A DNA stretch of 32,130 nucleotides, from positions 1 through 32,130 of the forward strand of contig NZ_JASJOE010000040.1 of the NCBI RefSeq assembly GCF_030163755.1, read 5' to 3'. Made by a program: the position numbers and the translations under genes. Origin of the DNA: Roseicyclus amphidinii (GTDB lineage: Bacteria; Pseudomonadota; Alphaproteobacteria; Rhodobacterales; Rhodobacteraceae). Position 1 is the stretch's first letter. Each line of letters starts with the position of its first letter. Of the stretch, positions 7,933 to 16,769 are shown piece by piece. The notes under the pieces are model-generated. The model was not told the origin of the DNA and did no database searches. It saw nothing but the letters and a program-made list of their open reading frames with translations.

Positions 7933-8841
7933 TCAGCGCCGCAGAGTATGCGCGTTCTGCGCAAAGTGCCGCGCAAGGCTGCTGTCCAGCAGAAAGGCCA
8001 GCACCGGGTCGGACAGGTAGTCCTCCATCAGGGCTGCCGTGCGGTCCAGAAAGCGGTCGATGTCGTGGTTGACTTCGGTGTTGGTGTCGCCCTTCCGGAA
8101 CTTGTCGCCCACGCCATAGGGCAAGCCCGGCTTGGCCCCGTTGCCTCGCCGTTTCTTCAGGTCGAATTCCTGTTGGCTCTTTACCGAGTAATGATTGAGC
8201 GAACACACAAGGTGGCGCTGTGCAAGCGCATCGCTTACGGCGGGGGGGTGCCCCATCTGGTCGGCGTGATCCACCGTCGTGCCGTCTGGATAGACGAAGG
8301 AGGCGATGGGAGCCTTCGGCCAGGGCCGGTGCATCCCGAAGTTCTTGAACAGATCACACGGCCTGTGAAAGCTCTTGAAGAAGCGATTGGCGGGGTGAAC
8401 GAAAGGCGCGCAGCGGCGGAACCGTCGCGTCACCATCTCGTCGGTCCACACCTCCTGTCCCGCGCTGCCGAAGTTCAGCCAGTTCACCGCGATGGCATCC
8501 GCGTCGGGACAGTCGGCCAGGAAATCGGTGACGTTCTCATGTTTCTTGGGCACGAAGAACTCGTCCCCGTCGCTGCAGAAGACCCAATCGGCGGTCTTGT
8601 AGGCCTCCATGCCGCGGAAGATCTTGTAGGAATGCGACTGCGGGTTGTTGTCGAACCCGTAGTTCTTCACGAAATCGACCTCGCCCATCGCCTCGAGGCG
8701 CTTGAGGATCAGGTCGGTGAAATCGTCGGAGTCGTTCTCGAAGATGACGACGTGGTCGAACCCGACCGCCTTGTGGAACGCGAGCCACTCGATCACGTAG
8801 GGCCCCTCGTTCTTGAGGGACGTCACAAGGACTAGCTTCAT
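7933..8841 (-). CDS. Glycosyltransferase family 2-like protein
   Basis: The protein opens MKLVLVTSLKNEGPYVIEWLAFHK and contains 'GFDHVVIFENDSDD' and the metal/sugar-nucleotide DxD motif as D91-G92-D93 in 'FCSDGDEFF', typical of the GT2-like group (Glyco_tranf_2_4) in roseobacters. A membrane anchor is not apparent, so it probably acts in the cytoplasm. It has 302 residues from the ATG at 8841. In-frame ATGs also exist at 8862 and 8889, none with a convincing ribosome site; I chose 8841 because the conserved family sequence begins there. It lies 97-118 nt downstream of the P450 gene in the same direction and converges with the broken sulfotransferase gene. Acceptor and sugar are unknown. Confidence 0.85.
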   Translation of the reverse strand: MKLVLVTSLKNEGPYVIEWLAFHKAVGFDHVVIFENDSDDFTDLILKRLEAMGEVDFVKNYGFDNNPQSHSYKIFRGMEAYKTADWVFCSDGDEFFVPKKHENVTDFLADCPDADAIAVNWLNFGSAGQEVWTDEMVTRRFRRCAPFVHPANRFFKSFHRPCDLFKNFGMHRPWPKAPIASFVYPDGTTVDHADQMGHPPAVSDALAQRHLVCSLNHYSVKSQQEFDLKKRRGNGAKPGLPYGVGDKFRKGDTNTEVNHDIDRFLDRTAALMEDYLSDPVLAFLLDSSLARHFAQNAHTLRR

Positions 8842-8958
8842 GGTCACACCGGTACTCGTCATACCACCCTGCCAGGCCAGCCCGTGCATGATGCGATGGC
8901 GGCTTCCAAGGGCTCTTCCAGCACCTACACCTTATGACCGGGCCGCCGCAATGACATG

Positions 8959-10320
8959 TCAGCGCCGCGACGCCATTAGCCAGATCCCGTCCCGCGCGCG
9001 CACGGTCAGGTAGGCGACCGGCACCGGATCGCGCCCTGCGACCCTTTCGAACCGAAAGGCGCGGACCAGCATCGCCAGCAGAAGCGGCCCCTCGACCATG
9101 GCGAAGCCCGCCCCGGTGCAGACCCGCGCGCCCGCCGAGAAGGGGACGAAGGCCTCGCGCAGGCAGGTCTTGCCGTTCTCCGTTTGCCAGCGGGCGGGGT
9201 CGAAGCCGTCGGGGTTCTCCCACAGCCGTTCATGGCGGTGCAGGTGCCAGGGCGAAAGCACGATCTGGCTGCCCACCGGCAGGTCGCGGTCGCGGAACCG
9301 TTCGGGGCGGGTCGTTTCCCGCACCATCATGGGCACCGGTGGATAAAGCCGGAGGGTTTCGCGGAACACGTCGCGGGCCAGGCGCAGCTTGCCCATCACC
9401 GCGAAATCGGGGCCCTGTGACAGTGCGGCCTCTGCTTCTTCGGCCAGCTTCTCCTGCCACTCCGGATAGCGCGCCAGCAGGTAGAGTGCCCAGCCCAGCG
9501 CGCTGGCGCTGGTCTCGTGGCCCGCGAGAAAGAAGATCGCCACCTGGTCGACCATCTCCTCGGTGGTGAAGCGCGCGCCCGTCACCGGGTCGGCGGTGGT
9601 CATGATCTTGGTCGCCAGGTCATCGGGTGCGGTGCCGGCCGCGATCTCGGCCATGCGGGTCGCGGTCAGCCGCGTGATCAGGTCGCGGATCGCGCGCGCC
9701 GTGCGGCGCGTCTGGGCGCGGTGGCCGCGGGGCATCCAGCGGGGCAGGGGGAGGAAGGCGGCGGCGTTCAGGATCGGCTGGCTGCGCTGGTAGGCGCGGA
9801 ACTGGTGAAAGACGGCGCTGGCGACCTCGTCCTCGATCGGCAGCGAAAACAGCGTGCGGAAGATCACGTCGGCGGCGGCGTGGCTCATGTCCTCCTCGAT
9901 TTCGCGCGGTCCCTCGCCGATCCGCGCCACCGCCGCCTCGCCCGCCGCCCACATGGCGGGGAAGGTGTCGCGCAGCCGCCCGCCTTCGAAGGCGGGGTCG
10001 ATGATCCGACGCTGTCGCTGCCATTCGGCGCCGTTGGTCAGGAACACCGACCGCCCGAGCAGCGGGCGCAATCCTTCGCCCACCCGGTCGGATTTCGGGA
10101 ATTCCATCGGCCGGGTCTTCAGCACCTCGTCCACCAGCGCGGGCTGGTTCACGAGGTAGGAGCGGAAGAAGGGCGTGCGGAACTCGGCCATCCAGGCGCG
10201 GTAAAGCCGCGCGGGCTGCGCCGAAAGGATATCCTGCCGGAACAGCCGCATGTGGCGCCAGAGCGACACGCGCTCGGCCCGCGCGCGGGGCTTGGGCGGC
10301 AGATCGGGCGCGTCGCTCAT
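8959..10320 (-). CDS. Cytochrome P450
   Basis: A 453-residue soluble bacterial P450 monooxygenase. The I-helix oxygen-activation motif is AGHETSAS, the K-helix ExxR is ETLR in 'DVFRETLRLYPPVP', and the haem-binding loop is FSAGARVCTGAGFA with the axial cysteine at residue 401. Such enzymes insert one oxygen atom from O2 into an organic substrate using electrons from a ferredoxin or flavodoxin. No redox partner is encoded nearby, so general cellular partners must serve. The start overlaps the stop of the upstream hydrolase gene by 4 nt, showing that the two are translated together. The substrate is not predictable from sequence alone. Confidence 0.95.
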   Translation of the reverse strand: MSDAPDLPPKPRARAERVSLWRHMRLFRQDILSAQPARLYRAWMAEFRTPFFRSYLVNQPALVDEVLKTRPMEFPKSDRVGEGLRPLLGRSVFLTNGAEWQRQRRIIDPAFEGGRLRDTFPAMWAAGEAAVARIGEGPREIEEDMSHAAADVIFRTLFSLPIEDEVASAVFHQFRAYQRSQPILNAAAFLPLPRWMPRGHRAQTRRTARAIRDLITRLTATRMAEIAAGTAPDDLATKIMTTADPVTGARFTTEEMVDQVAIFFLAGHETSASALGWALYLLARYPEWQEKLAEEAEAALSQGPDFAVMGKLRLARDVFRETLRLYPPVPMMVRETTRPERFRDRDLPVGSQIVLSPWHLHRHERLWENPDGFDPARWQTENGKTCLREAFVPFSAGARVCTGAGFAMVEGPLLLAMLVRAFRFERVAGRDPVPVAYLTVRARDGIWLMASRR

Positions 10321-11549
10321 GCGGCGATGCCCCTGTGGCGGTTGACCGGGGTCTCGATCCGGCTTTTGGAGGGCGCCCGCCCCGCGAAACGGGTGCCAAG
10401 CGTCAGCGGTCCGGCAGTGATGCGGATGTAATCGTAATCGTCCGCCCGTCCGGGCAGGTTGTCGAAGGCGTTGAGATACTGGAAATGCAGTTCGAAGAGC
10501 CGCCAGCGCAGCGCCGCCAGCGTTTCGGGGCGCAGTGTTTGCGTGAAGGCCGCCGAGATCACCAGCGGCCAGCGTTTCCCCTCCGGGGCCACGCCCGAGA
10601 CCGCGACCGGATCGCAGAGCGCGAAGGCGCAGCCGTCGCCGGGGGCGGTGACATCGACCCAGGGCACGCTCGCGGTGCCGAGAAAGGCGAGATCCGCGCG
10701 CAGTCGCGTCGCCCGCGGCAGGAAGCTGACCATCGGCACGACCTGCCCAAGGGTCAGAAGCGACAGGGCAGGGCCCCCGGCGGGCACGCGCCCGTCGCGC
10801 AGCAGGTCGGCCAGAACGGACACGGCGATATAGGCCCCCGAGGAATGTCCGACGACCAGCACCTCGTCCACGTCGCTGGCAAGCGCCGCGGCGATGCGGT
10901 CGGCGAAGCGGCGCATCCGGACCTCCTGCTCGGGCGGGTAGGCGCCGTGCAGGCGCGAGGAAAAGGCGTAATCCTTGACGAGATACCAGGCATACAGATG
11001 ATCGCGGCGCTGGAACCAGCGCAGGATCGGCCAGGCCGCGCCGATCACCACGGCGAGCCGCAAGGCCCCTTCGGCCGTCGGGGGCAGCATCGGCCCGAGC
11101 AGGCGGGCCGCCACCGCCGCGGCGACGACCCCCGCCGCGAGCGCAAGCGCGAGCTGCGCCAACAGCACGACCACCGGGTAAAGCGCCGCGATCACCGGAC
11201 CCTTGCGCAACCGCATCAGCCGGAACAGCGCGCCCGACCCGATATAGGCCCAGGCGGTCCGGGCCAGCGCGAGGTAGCCCGAAACGATCCCCCCCCGCAT
11301 TCCCGCCTGCACGATATCGGCCCAGTAGAGCAGCTCGAACCGGGCATCCACCTCGGCCCCCTCGATGCGGGCCCGCACGCCCCAGCCGAACCGCGCACCT
11401 TGCGGGGCCGTGCCCCGGTCGATCTCGTAGCCCGACAGGGCGGCCTGCCGCGCCGCCTCGCGCCGGTAGCGTTCACGGTAGGCGCGCGGCGGCACCGGGT
11501 CGAAGCCGGGAATGTAGAAGACATGCCTGCGCGTCACCTGCTGCGTCAT
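10317..11549 (-). CDS. Alpha/beta-hydrolase-like membrane-associated protein
   Basis: The product begins MTQQVTRRHVFYIPGFDPVPPRAYRE. A nucleophile elbow G-H-S-S-G lies at residues 234-238 (serine 236) in 'VDEVLVVGHSSGAYIAVSVLADLL', as in lipases and esterases. Two hydrophobic stretches (about 117-150 and 162-175) come before it, so it may be anchored in the inner membrane. It has 410 residues from the ATG at 11549. An upstream ATG at 11579 is possible and would leave 12 nt to the ccdA stop; neither has a clear ribosome site. It is coupled to the P450 gene by a 4-nt overlap, suggesting that both act on one hydrophobic substrate. That link is inference. Confidence 0.8.
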   Translation of the reverse strand: MTQQVTRRHVFYIPGFDPVPPRAYRERYRREAARQAALSGYEIDRGTAPQGARFGWGVRARIEGAEVDARFELLYWADIVQAGMRGGIVSGYLALARTAWAYIGSGALFRLMRLRKGPVIAALYPVVVLLAQLALALAAGVVAAAVAARLLGPMLPPTAEGALRLAVVIGAAWPILRWFQRRDHLYAWYLVKDYAFSSRLHGAYPPEQEVRMRRFADRIAAALASDVDEVLVVGHSSGAYIAVSVLADLLRDGRVPAGGPALSLLTLGQVVPMVSFLPRATRLRADLAFLGTASVPWVDVTAPGDGCAFALCDPVAVSGVAPEGKRWPLVISAAFTQTLRPETLAALRWRLFELHFQYLNAFDNLPGRADDYDYIRITAGPLTLGTRFAGRAPSKSRIETPVNRHRGIAA

Positions 11550-11591
11550 GGCAGGCAGGATAGCGTCGGATTGCGGCATGGATAGGGCCGT

Positions 11592-12347
11592 TCAGCCGAG
11601 CGCGCCGAGCGCCGGGAAGGTCTCGAGCAGCCAGAAGGAAAAGGCCGAGAAGGCCCCCGTCATCAGCGCCACGCCAACGGCCACCAGCAGCACGCCCATG
11701 GCGCGCTCGATGGTTTTCATGTGGCGCTTGAGGCGGTTCATCACGCCCATCGCCTTGTCGATGAAACCCGCCGCCAGAAGGAAGGGGATGCCGAGCCCAA
11801 CGGCATAGACCGCCAGAAGGGTGGTGCCCTTCTGCACGCTCGCCTCGGTCGCGGCGATGGACAGGATCGCGCCCAGCTGCGGGCCGATGCAGGGCGTCCA
11901 GCCGAAGGCGAAGGCCAGCCCCAGGATATAGGCCCCCAGCGCCGAGCCGCCCCGGTCGCCCGCATCCAGCCGCGCCTCGCGGTTGAGGATCGGGATGGTG
12001 ATGACCCCCAGGAAATGCAGCCCGAAGACGATGATCACCGCCCCCGCGATCTGCGACAGCAGGATCTGGTTCTGCAGGAAGAACTGCCCGAAGATCGAGG
12101 CGGTGAAGCCGAGGAAGACGAAGACCGTCGAGAGGCCCAGCACGAAGAAGAGTGCGGCCAGAAGCGCCTTGCGTCGCGCCGCGCGGGCGTCGCTGTCGAT
12201 CTCGGCCATGGTGATCCCGCCCATGTAGGCGAGATAGGGCGGCACGATGGGCAGCACGCAGGGGCTGAGGAAACTCAGGATGCCCGCCGCGAAGGCGACG
12301 AGCATGGCAGGCAGCAGGCTGGCGTCGAAAAGGTCGATCCCGAACAT
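11592..12347 (-). CDS. ccdA: CcdA-like thiol:disulfide interchange membrane protein
   Basis: CcdA-family proteins carry reducing equivalents from cytoplasmic thioredoxin across the inner membrane to periplasmic thiol proteins, for example for cytochrome c maturation. The 251-residue protein has about six membrane helices and the two functional cysteines in the usual contexts: C30 in 'FLSPCVLPIVPPYL' and C153 in 'GWTPCIGPQLGA'. The start is placed at the ATG at 12347, giving MFGIDLFDASLLPAMLVAF; the open frame further upstream is not conserved in type. It is the first gene of a minus-strand run ccdA-hydrolase-P450 and is divergent from a TusA-like gene 88 bp away. Confidence 0.93.
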   Translation of the reverse strand: MFGIDLFDASLLPAMLVAFAAGILSFLSPCVLPIVPPYLAYMGGITMAEIDSDARAARRKALLAALFFVLGLSTVFVFLGFTASIFGQFFLQNQILLSQIAGAVIIVFGLHFLGVITIPILNREARLDAGDRGGSALGAYILGLAFAFGWTPCIGPQLGAILSIAATEASVQKGTTLLAVYAVGLGIPFLLAAGFIDKAMGVMNRLKRHMKTIERAMGVLLVAVGVALMTGAFSAFSFWLLETFPALGALG

Positions 12348-12435
12348 GGGCCAAGACCTAGCCGCTTCGGCCGCCCGCGTCACGCGCCAACGCGTCACAT
12401 TCGCGTGGAAAGGCGCAGGGCGTAGGGCAGGGCGC

Positions 12436-12663
12436 ATGGAGTGGGATATCGAGATCGACGCGCAGGGGCTGAAATGCCCCCTGCCGGTGCTGCGTCTGCG
12501 CCAGCGCCTTGCCGCGCTGCGGCCGGGGCAGGTGGTGCGGCTGGTCGCCGATGACCCGATGGCCGAGATCGACGTGCCGCATTTCTGCGCCGAGCAGGGG
12601 CACAGGCTGCTGGGCTCCGGGATGAGCGGGGCGGCGACGGTGTTCTTCGTGGCGAAAGGCTAA
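12436..12663 (+). CDS. TusA-family sulfurtransferase
   Basis: A 75-residue TusA/SirA-family protein. The signature is complete: 'DAQGLKCPLPVLRLRQRLAALRPG', with the persulfide-carrying cysteine at residue 14 in the CPxP motif, followed by the conserved 'ADDPMAEIDVPHFCAEQGH'. Such proteins carry sulfur as a persulfide for tRNA thiolation, molybdenum cofactor synthesis or sulfur oxidation; which of these applies here cannot be decided, so I give no tusA symbol. The gene is divergent from ccdA, which also handles thiols. Downstream lies the palindrome cluster at 12691-12787. Confidence 0.92.
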   Translation: MEWDIEIDAQGLKCPLPVLRLRQRLAALRPGQVVRLVADDPMAEIDVPHFCAEQGHRLLGSGMSGAATVFFVAKG

Positions 12664-12690
12664 AGCGCGCCTGTGCGCCGTGGGGCGGGT

Positions 12691-12787
12691 CGAAAAACTG
12701 CAGTTTTTCGGGTGCGCGAAACTGCAGTTTCGCGGGTTCGTTTTGCTGCCGCAAAACGCGGACGGAAAACTGCAGTTTTCCGCCGTC
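12691..12787. repeat. Cluster of three 20-bp perfect palindromes with core AAACTGCAGTTT, plus one hairpin
   Basis: Three self-complementary 20-mers lie at 12691-12710, 12715-12734 and 12763-12782. All share the 12-bp core AAACTGCAGTTT but differ outside it (flanks CGAA/TTCG, CGCG/CGCG, CGGA/TCCG), and the flanks also change symmetrically. Between the second and third lies another stem-loop, CGTTTTGC (12739-12746) and GCAAAACG (12751-12758). The cluster fills the 124-bp gap between the convergent tusA-like gene and the small gene ending at 12788. It may be a two-way transcription end, a protein-binding array or a dispersed repeat element; the sequence alone does not decide. Confidence 0.85.
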
Positions 12788-13033
12788 TCATGGCCCGTCA
12801 CGCGGGCGCAGGATGCGCACCGGGTCCTGGTTGCAGAAGATCACGATCTGGCCGGCATTCTCGACCGCGCGAAAGCCGCGGCGATACACTTCGCAGATGA
12901 AGGCCTCGCGCCCGATATAGCGCTCCACGTCGCGCGCGGAGCGACGGATGACCTTGCCCTCGTGGGCCTGTCTGGAGCGGAACACATCTGCGAGGAAGGC
13001 CTCGGGTGAGTGATTGGGGGGCAAACGGTCCAT
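12788..13033 (-). CDS. Small conserved protein of unknown function (81 aa)
   Basis: From the ATG at 13033 the product reads MDRLPPNHSPEAFLADVFRS, then 'RRSARDVERYIGREAFICEVYRRGFRAVENAGQIVIFCNQDPVRIL'. I recognise this as a small protein found in other Rhodobacteraceae beside similar neighbours; from memory, it is sometimes labelled N-(5'-phosphoribosyl)anthranilate isomerase, which its size cannot support. The central part looks like a compact alpha/beta fold with a basic helix. It is the last gene of the fumC-aroQ-DUF4169-RHH run, 35 nt after the RHH gene. There is no signal peptide or membrane segment. Its function is unknown. Confidence 0.7.
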   Translation of the reverse strand: MDRLPPNHSPEAFLADVFRSRQAHEGKVIRRSARDVERYIGREAFICEVYRRGFRAVENAGQIVIFCNQDPVRILRPRDGP

Positions 13034-13068
13034 GTCCGCCAGACTGGCATGGAAGGCTTGACGCAACC

Positions 13069-13299
13069 TTAACGCGGGCCCGCTTTCGCGCGTTCCAGCA
13101 CGAAAACCCGCACCGCCGAGGCCAGCCCGGATGTCACCCCGCGCGCGGCGTCGATCTCGGCGATCAGCTCGTTGACGGATTTGCCCTCGGCCTCTGCGAT
13201 GCGGCGCAGCTCGTACCAGAACGCGTCTTCCAGCGACACGCTGGTGCGGTGTCCGCGCAGCGTCAGCGAGTGCTTGCGCGGGCGCGCGGTGCCGCTCAT
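13069..13299 (-). CDS. Ribbon-helix-helix domain protein
   Basis: A 76-residue protein starting MSGTARPRKHSLTLRGHRTSVSLEDAFW. The pattern of a short beta strand (RTSVSLED), a helix (AFWYELRRIAEAEG), a turn and a second helix (SVNELIAEIDAA) fits the RHH_4-type ribbon-helix-helix fold, which usually dimerises and binds DNA. It may therefore be a small regulator or an antitoxin-like protein, but no toxin gene is adjacent. The start overlaps the stop of the DUF4169 gene by 4 nt. Longer frames upstream are shadows of that gene. Confidence 0.85.
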   Translation of the reverse strand: MSGTARPRKHSLTLRGHRTSVSLEDAFWYELRRIAEAEGKSVNELIAEIDAARGVTSGLASAVRVFVLERAKAGPR

Positions 13300-13514
13300 T
13301 GCCCCGGCTCCCCCTCGGGATCGGGATCGAGATCGGGCGCGCTGCGTCGATGGCCGTCCAGATGCGCGGCCTCGGCCTTGACGCGGGCCTCCTCGGCCTG
13401 GCGCTCGGCTTTCGTGCGCCCGAAGCGGGCGGCGTTGGCATCGGCCGTGCGGCGTTTCTCGTCCCGCGCCCGTTGCTTGCGGACCCGGCCAAGGTTGATC
13501 ACATCGCGCGCCAT
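13296..13514 (-). CDS. DUF4169 family protein
   Basis: A 72-residue, highly charged protein: MARDVINLGRVRKQRARDEK, followed by an arginine/alanine/glutamate-rich helical stretch ending in 'DLDPDPEGEPGQ'. The N-terminal INLxxxRKxRAR pattern is characteristic of DUF4169. It probably forms a single long helix with a basic start, and its role is unknown. An AAAGGA ribosome site is about 9 nt before the ATG. It begins 14 nt after the aroQ-like gene and overlaps the RHH gene by 4 nt, so it belongs to the fumC operon. Confidence 0.88.
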   Translation of the reverse strand: MARDVINLGRVRKQRARDEKRRTADANAARFGRTKAERQAEEARVKAEAAHLDGHRRSAPDLDPDPEGEPGQ

Positions 13515-13528
13515 GGCCGGTCCTTTCG

Positions 13529-14067
13529 TCAGTCGGGGGCCGCAAGGCCGGTGACGGCCTCGGCCAGCGCCACCGCCACCTCGGGCGACAGGCAGTCGAT
13601 CGCGGGGGGTGTCATCTCGGCCGATGCCGCGCCCGCGGCGACCAGCCCGACGAGGGCCGCGTCGAGGCGCAGGATCTCGGGGCGGATCACGGCGGCAAGG
13701 TCGGGCGCGTCCGTCGGAGCCGGTGCCGCGCCACCGGTCCAGCGGTCGATCCAGCACGACTGGATCGCCTTGGCCGCCTCGATCTGCGCCGCCGAGAAGG
13801 CCACGAGCGGCGCGGGGGCAAGCCCGAGCTCGCCGGCCCGCGTCGCCATGGCCTCGAGCACCGCCGCCTCGCGGGGGAGGTCCTCGACGGGAAGCCCGCG
13901 CAGGAATTTCCAAGCCGCGACATCGACCATCAGCGACAGCCGCTCGGTGACCAGGCCCGGCAGGGTGGCGGCATCGCCCGCCGCCTCGGCGCGCGCCATC
14001 CCGCCCGGCATCGGCCCGCCAAGGGCGAGCGCGAGACCCAGCGACAGGACAGGCGCGCGCAGGCCCC

Positions 14068-14071
<4 letters not shown>
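13529..14071 (-). CDS. Secreted gamma-class (AroQ-type) chorismate mutase
   Basis: The 180-residue protein has a signal peptide (about residues 1-28, ending GGMARA). The mature part opens '[36 protein letters not shown]' and continues '[21 protein letters not shown]', the pattern of periplasmic *AroQ chorismate mutases, which convert chorismate to prephenate. Likely catalytic residues are present: R44, K55, R67 and the K101/Q104 region. The start is a GTG at 14071 that overlaps the fumC stop (GTGA), so it is coupled to fumarase. Chorismate is a cytosolic metabolite, so the purpose of an exported mutase is unclear. The alternative is a family member that has lost activity. Confidence 0.85.
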
Positions 14072-15462
<1,391 letters not shown>

Positions 15463-15534
15463 CTTGATCACTCCGGTATGCCGTTGCATGCCGTTTAGCG
15501 GCGGCGGCCCTGCGCGGCAAGGCGCGGGGATGTC

Positions 15535-16098
15535 TCAGGCGGGGTTTTGCGTGAAACGATACACGCGGGCGGGCGGCATGTTCCACCAGATCTTGCGGCT
15601 GACGCGCCAGTGCAGGCCCAGGTCCTCGCGCAGGGCGCGGGCGACGGGCGGCTTCGGGCCGTAGGTGAACTGGACATAGGGTCCGCCGGGCGCGACGCGC
15701 CGGAAGGTGCCGGTCAGGATGTCGCGCTGCAGCGGCAGCGGCATCGACAGGAGCGGCAGACCCGAGACGACGGCCTGCGCGTTCTCGACGGGCAGGTCGC
15801 CGACATCGCCCGCGCTCATCTGGTGGACGTTCAGCCCCGGAAACCGCGCGCGCAGGCGGTCGCAGAACTCGGGGTTCATCTCGATGGAATGGAGGTTCTC
15901 GGGGGCTACGCCCCGGTCGAGGATGGCTTGCGTGATATTGCCCGTGCCCGCGCCCAGCTCGATCACCGGGCCCTTCGCCGGGTCGATCCCGGCCACCATC
16001 TCGGCGCAGAGAAACCGCGAGGAGGGGGCAAGCGCCACCACCTGGTGCGGGCGCCGCAGAAGCTGCCCCATGAAAAGGGCGAAATCGCTGCCGGCCAT
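15535..16098 (-). CDS. SAM-dependent methyltransferase, phospholipid N-methyltransferase (PmtA) type
   Basis: A 187-residue class I methyltransferase. Motif I is 'VIELGAGTGNITQAIL' (residues 45-60), followed by 'IEMNPEFCDRLRARFPGLNV' (acidic residue for the SAM ribose). The opening 'ALFMGQLLRRPHQVVALAPSSRFL' resembles PmtA, which methylates phosphatidylethanolamine on the way to phosphatidylcholine, and also related rRNA adenine dimethylases; the post-I motif 'VVSGLPLLSMP' fits the PmtA-like group better. The ATG at 16098 is chosen because of the GGGGTGG just upstream; a GTG at 16107 is possible. It lies 85 nt downstream of sspB, in the same direction. Confidence 0.82.
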   Translation of the reverse strand: MAGSDFALFMGQLLRRPHQVVALAPSSRFLCAEMVAGIDPAKGPVIELGAGTGNITQAILDRGVAPENLHSIEMNPEFCDRLRARFPGLNVHQMSAGDVGDLPVENAQAVVSGLPLLSMPLPLQRDILTGTFRRVAPGGPYVQFTYGPKPPVARALREDLGLHWRVSRKIWWNMPPARVYRFTQNPA

Positions 16099-16167
16099 TC
16101 GGACCACCCCACCTGAACGCGTGCCTGTCAGCCGGGTTGTAACCGGGTTTCGTGACAGGTCCAGTGG

Positions 16168-16198
16168 GTCAGTGGTCTTTCTGTCAGTGGTTCTTTCT
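16168..16198. repeat. Tandem duplication covering the 3' end of sspB
   Basis: GTCAGTGGTCTTTCT (16168-16182) is followed directly by GTCAGTGGTTCTTTCT (16183-16198), differing by one base. The second copy holds the last codons and stop of sspB (minus strand), so the first is a short duplicate of the gene's end lying just beyond the stop. It is probably a slippage event of no function. Confidence 0.7.
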
Positions 16199-16666
16199 GA
16201 ACGTGTCGAGGCTCACGACCTCGGCATCCTGCGGCGCAGGGCGCGGCGCGGGCCTGTCGCCGCCATCGGTGGGCGCGGGATCGTCGCCTTCGACCTCGGG
16301 GGCCTCGGTGCTTTCGAACCGCAGCCCGAATTCGACCGAAGGATCGACGAAGGTGCGGATCGCGTCGAAGGGGATGCGCAGCGGCTCGGGATTGTCGCCG
16401 AAATTCAGCACGATGGAGAAGCCGTCATCATCCACCGCCAGCCCGTCATACCAATGCTGGATGACGATGGTCATCTCCTCGGGGTAGCGGTCTCGCAGCC
16501 AGTCGGCGATATCCACCCCCGGCGCGGTGGTGTCGAAGGTGATGAAGAAATGGTGATCCCCCGGCAGACCGTCGCGCGCCACATCCTCCAGAACCTGCTG
16601 GATCAGGCTGCGCATCGCGCGATGCATCAGGCGGCCATAGGCGATGGAGGCGGTGCGGTCGGACAT
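16184..16666 (-). CDS. SspB-family ClpXP adaptor
   Basis: A 160-residue protein of the alphaproteobacterial SspB type. The core 'HHFFITFDTTAPGVDIADWLRDRYPEEMTIVIQHWYDGLAVDDDGFSIVLNFG' is the SspB fold that holds ssrA-tagged proteins. After an acidic, proline-rich flexible linker, the tail 'AEVVSLDTFRKNH' corresponds to the ClpX-binding (XB) peptide that delivers cargo to the protease. The permuted tmRNA gene that creates such tags is only about 0.6 kb upstream, so tag maker and tag reader are near each other. The start at the ATG at 16666 gives the conserved MSDRTASIAYGRLMHRAMRS. Confidence 0.93.
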   Translation of the reverse strand: MSDRTASIAYGRLMHRAMRSLIQQVLEDVARDGLPGDHHFFITFDTTAPGVDIADWLRDRYPEEMTIVIQHWYDGLAVDDDGFSIVLNFGDNPEPLRIPFDAIRTFVDPSVEFGLRFESTEAPEVEGDDPAPTDGGDRPAPRPAPQDAEVVSLDTFRKNH

Positions 16667-16769
16667 GATGGCAGAGCATCCCTTGGGGGAGTGATGCGCT
16701 CACCATAGAAGATTCGTTCCGATTTGAAAGGCGGCCCGTTCCGCTGCCCGCCGCCGCCGTGACCGGGGC

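Noticed and set aside
12691-12787. CRISPR array
   Set aside because: The repeats are self-complementary, few, and not separated by regular spacers; no cas genes are present.
12673-12900. Short plus-strand frame with repeated KTAVFR
   Set aside because: The repeated peptide is only the translation of the palindromic DNA cores.
13069-13299. Toxin-antitoxin pair with the RHH protein as antitoxin
   Set aside because: Neither neighbour resembles a known toxin; both look like conserved operon members.
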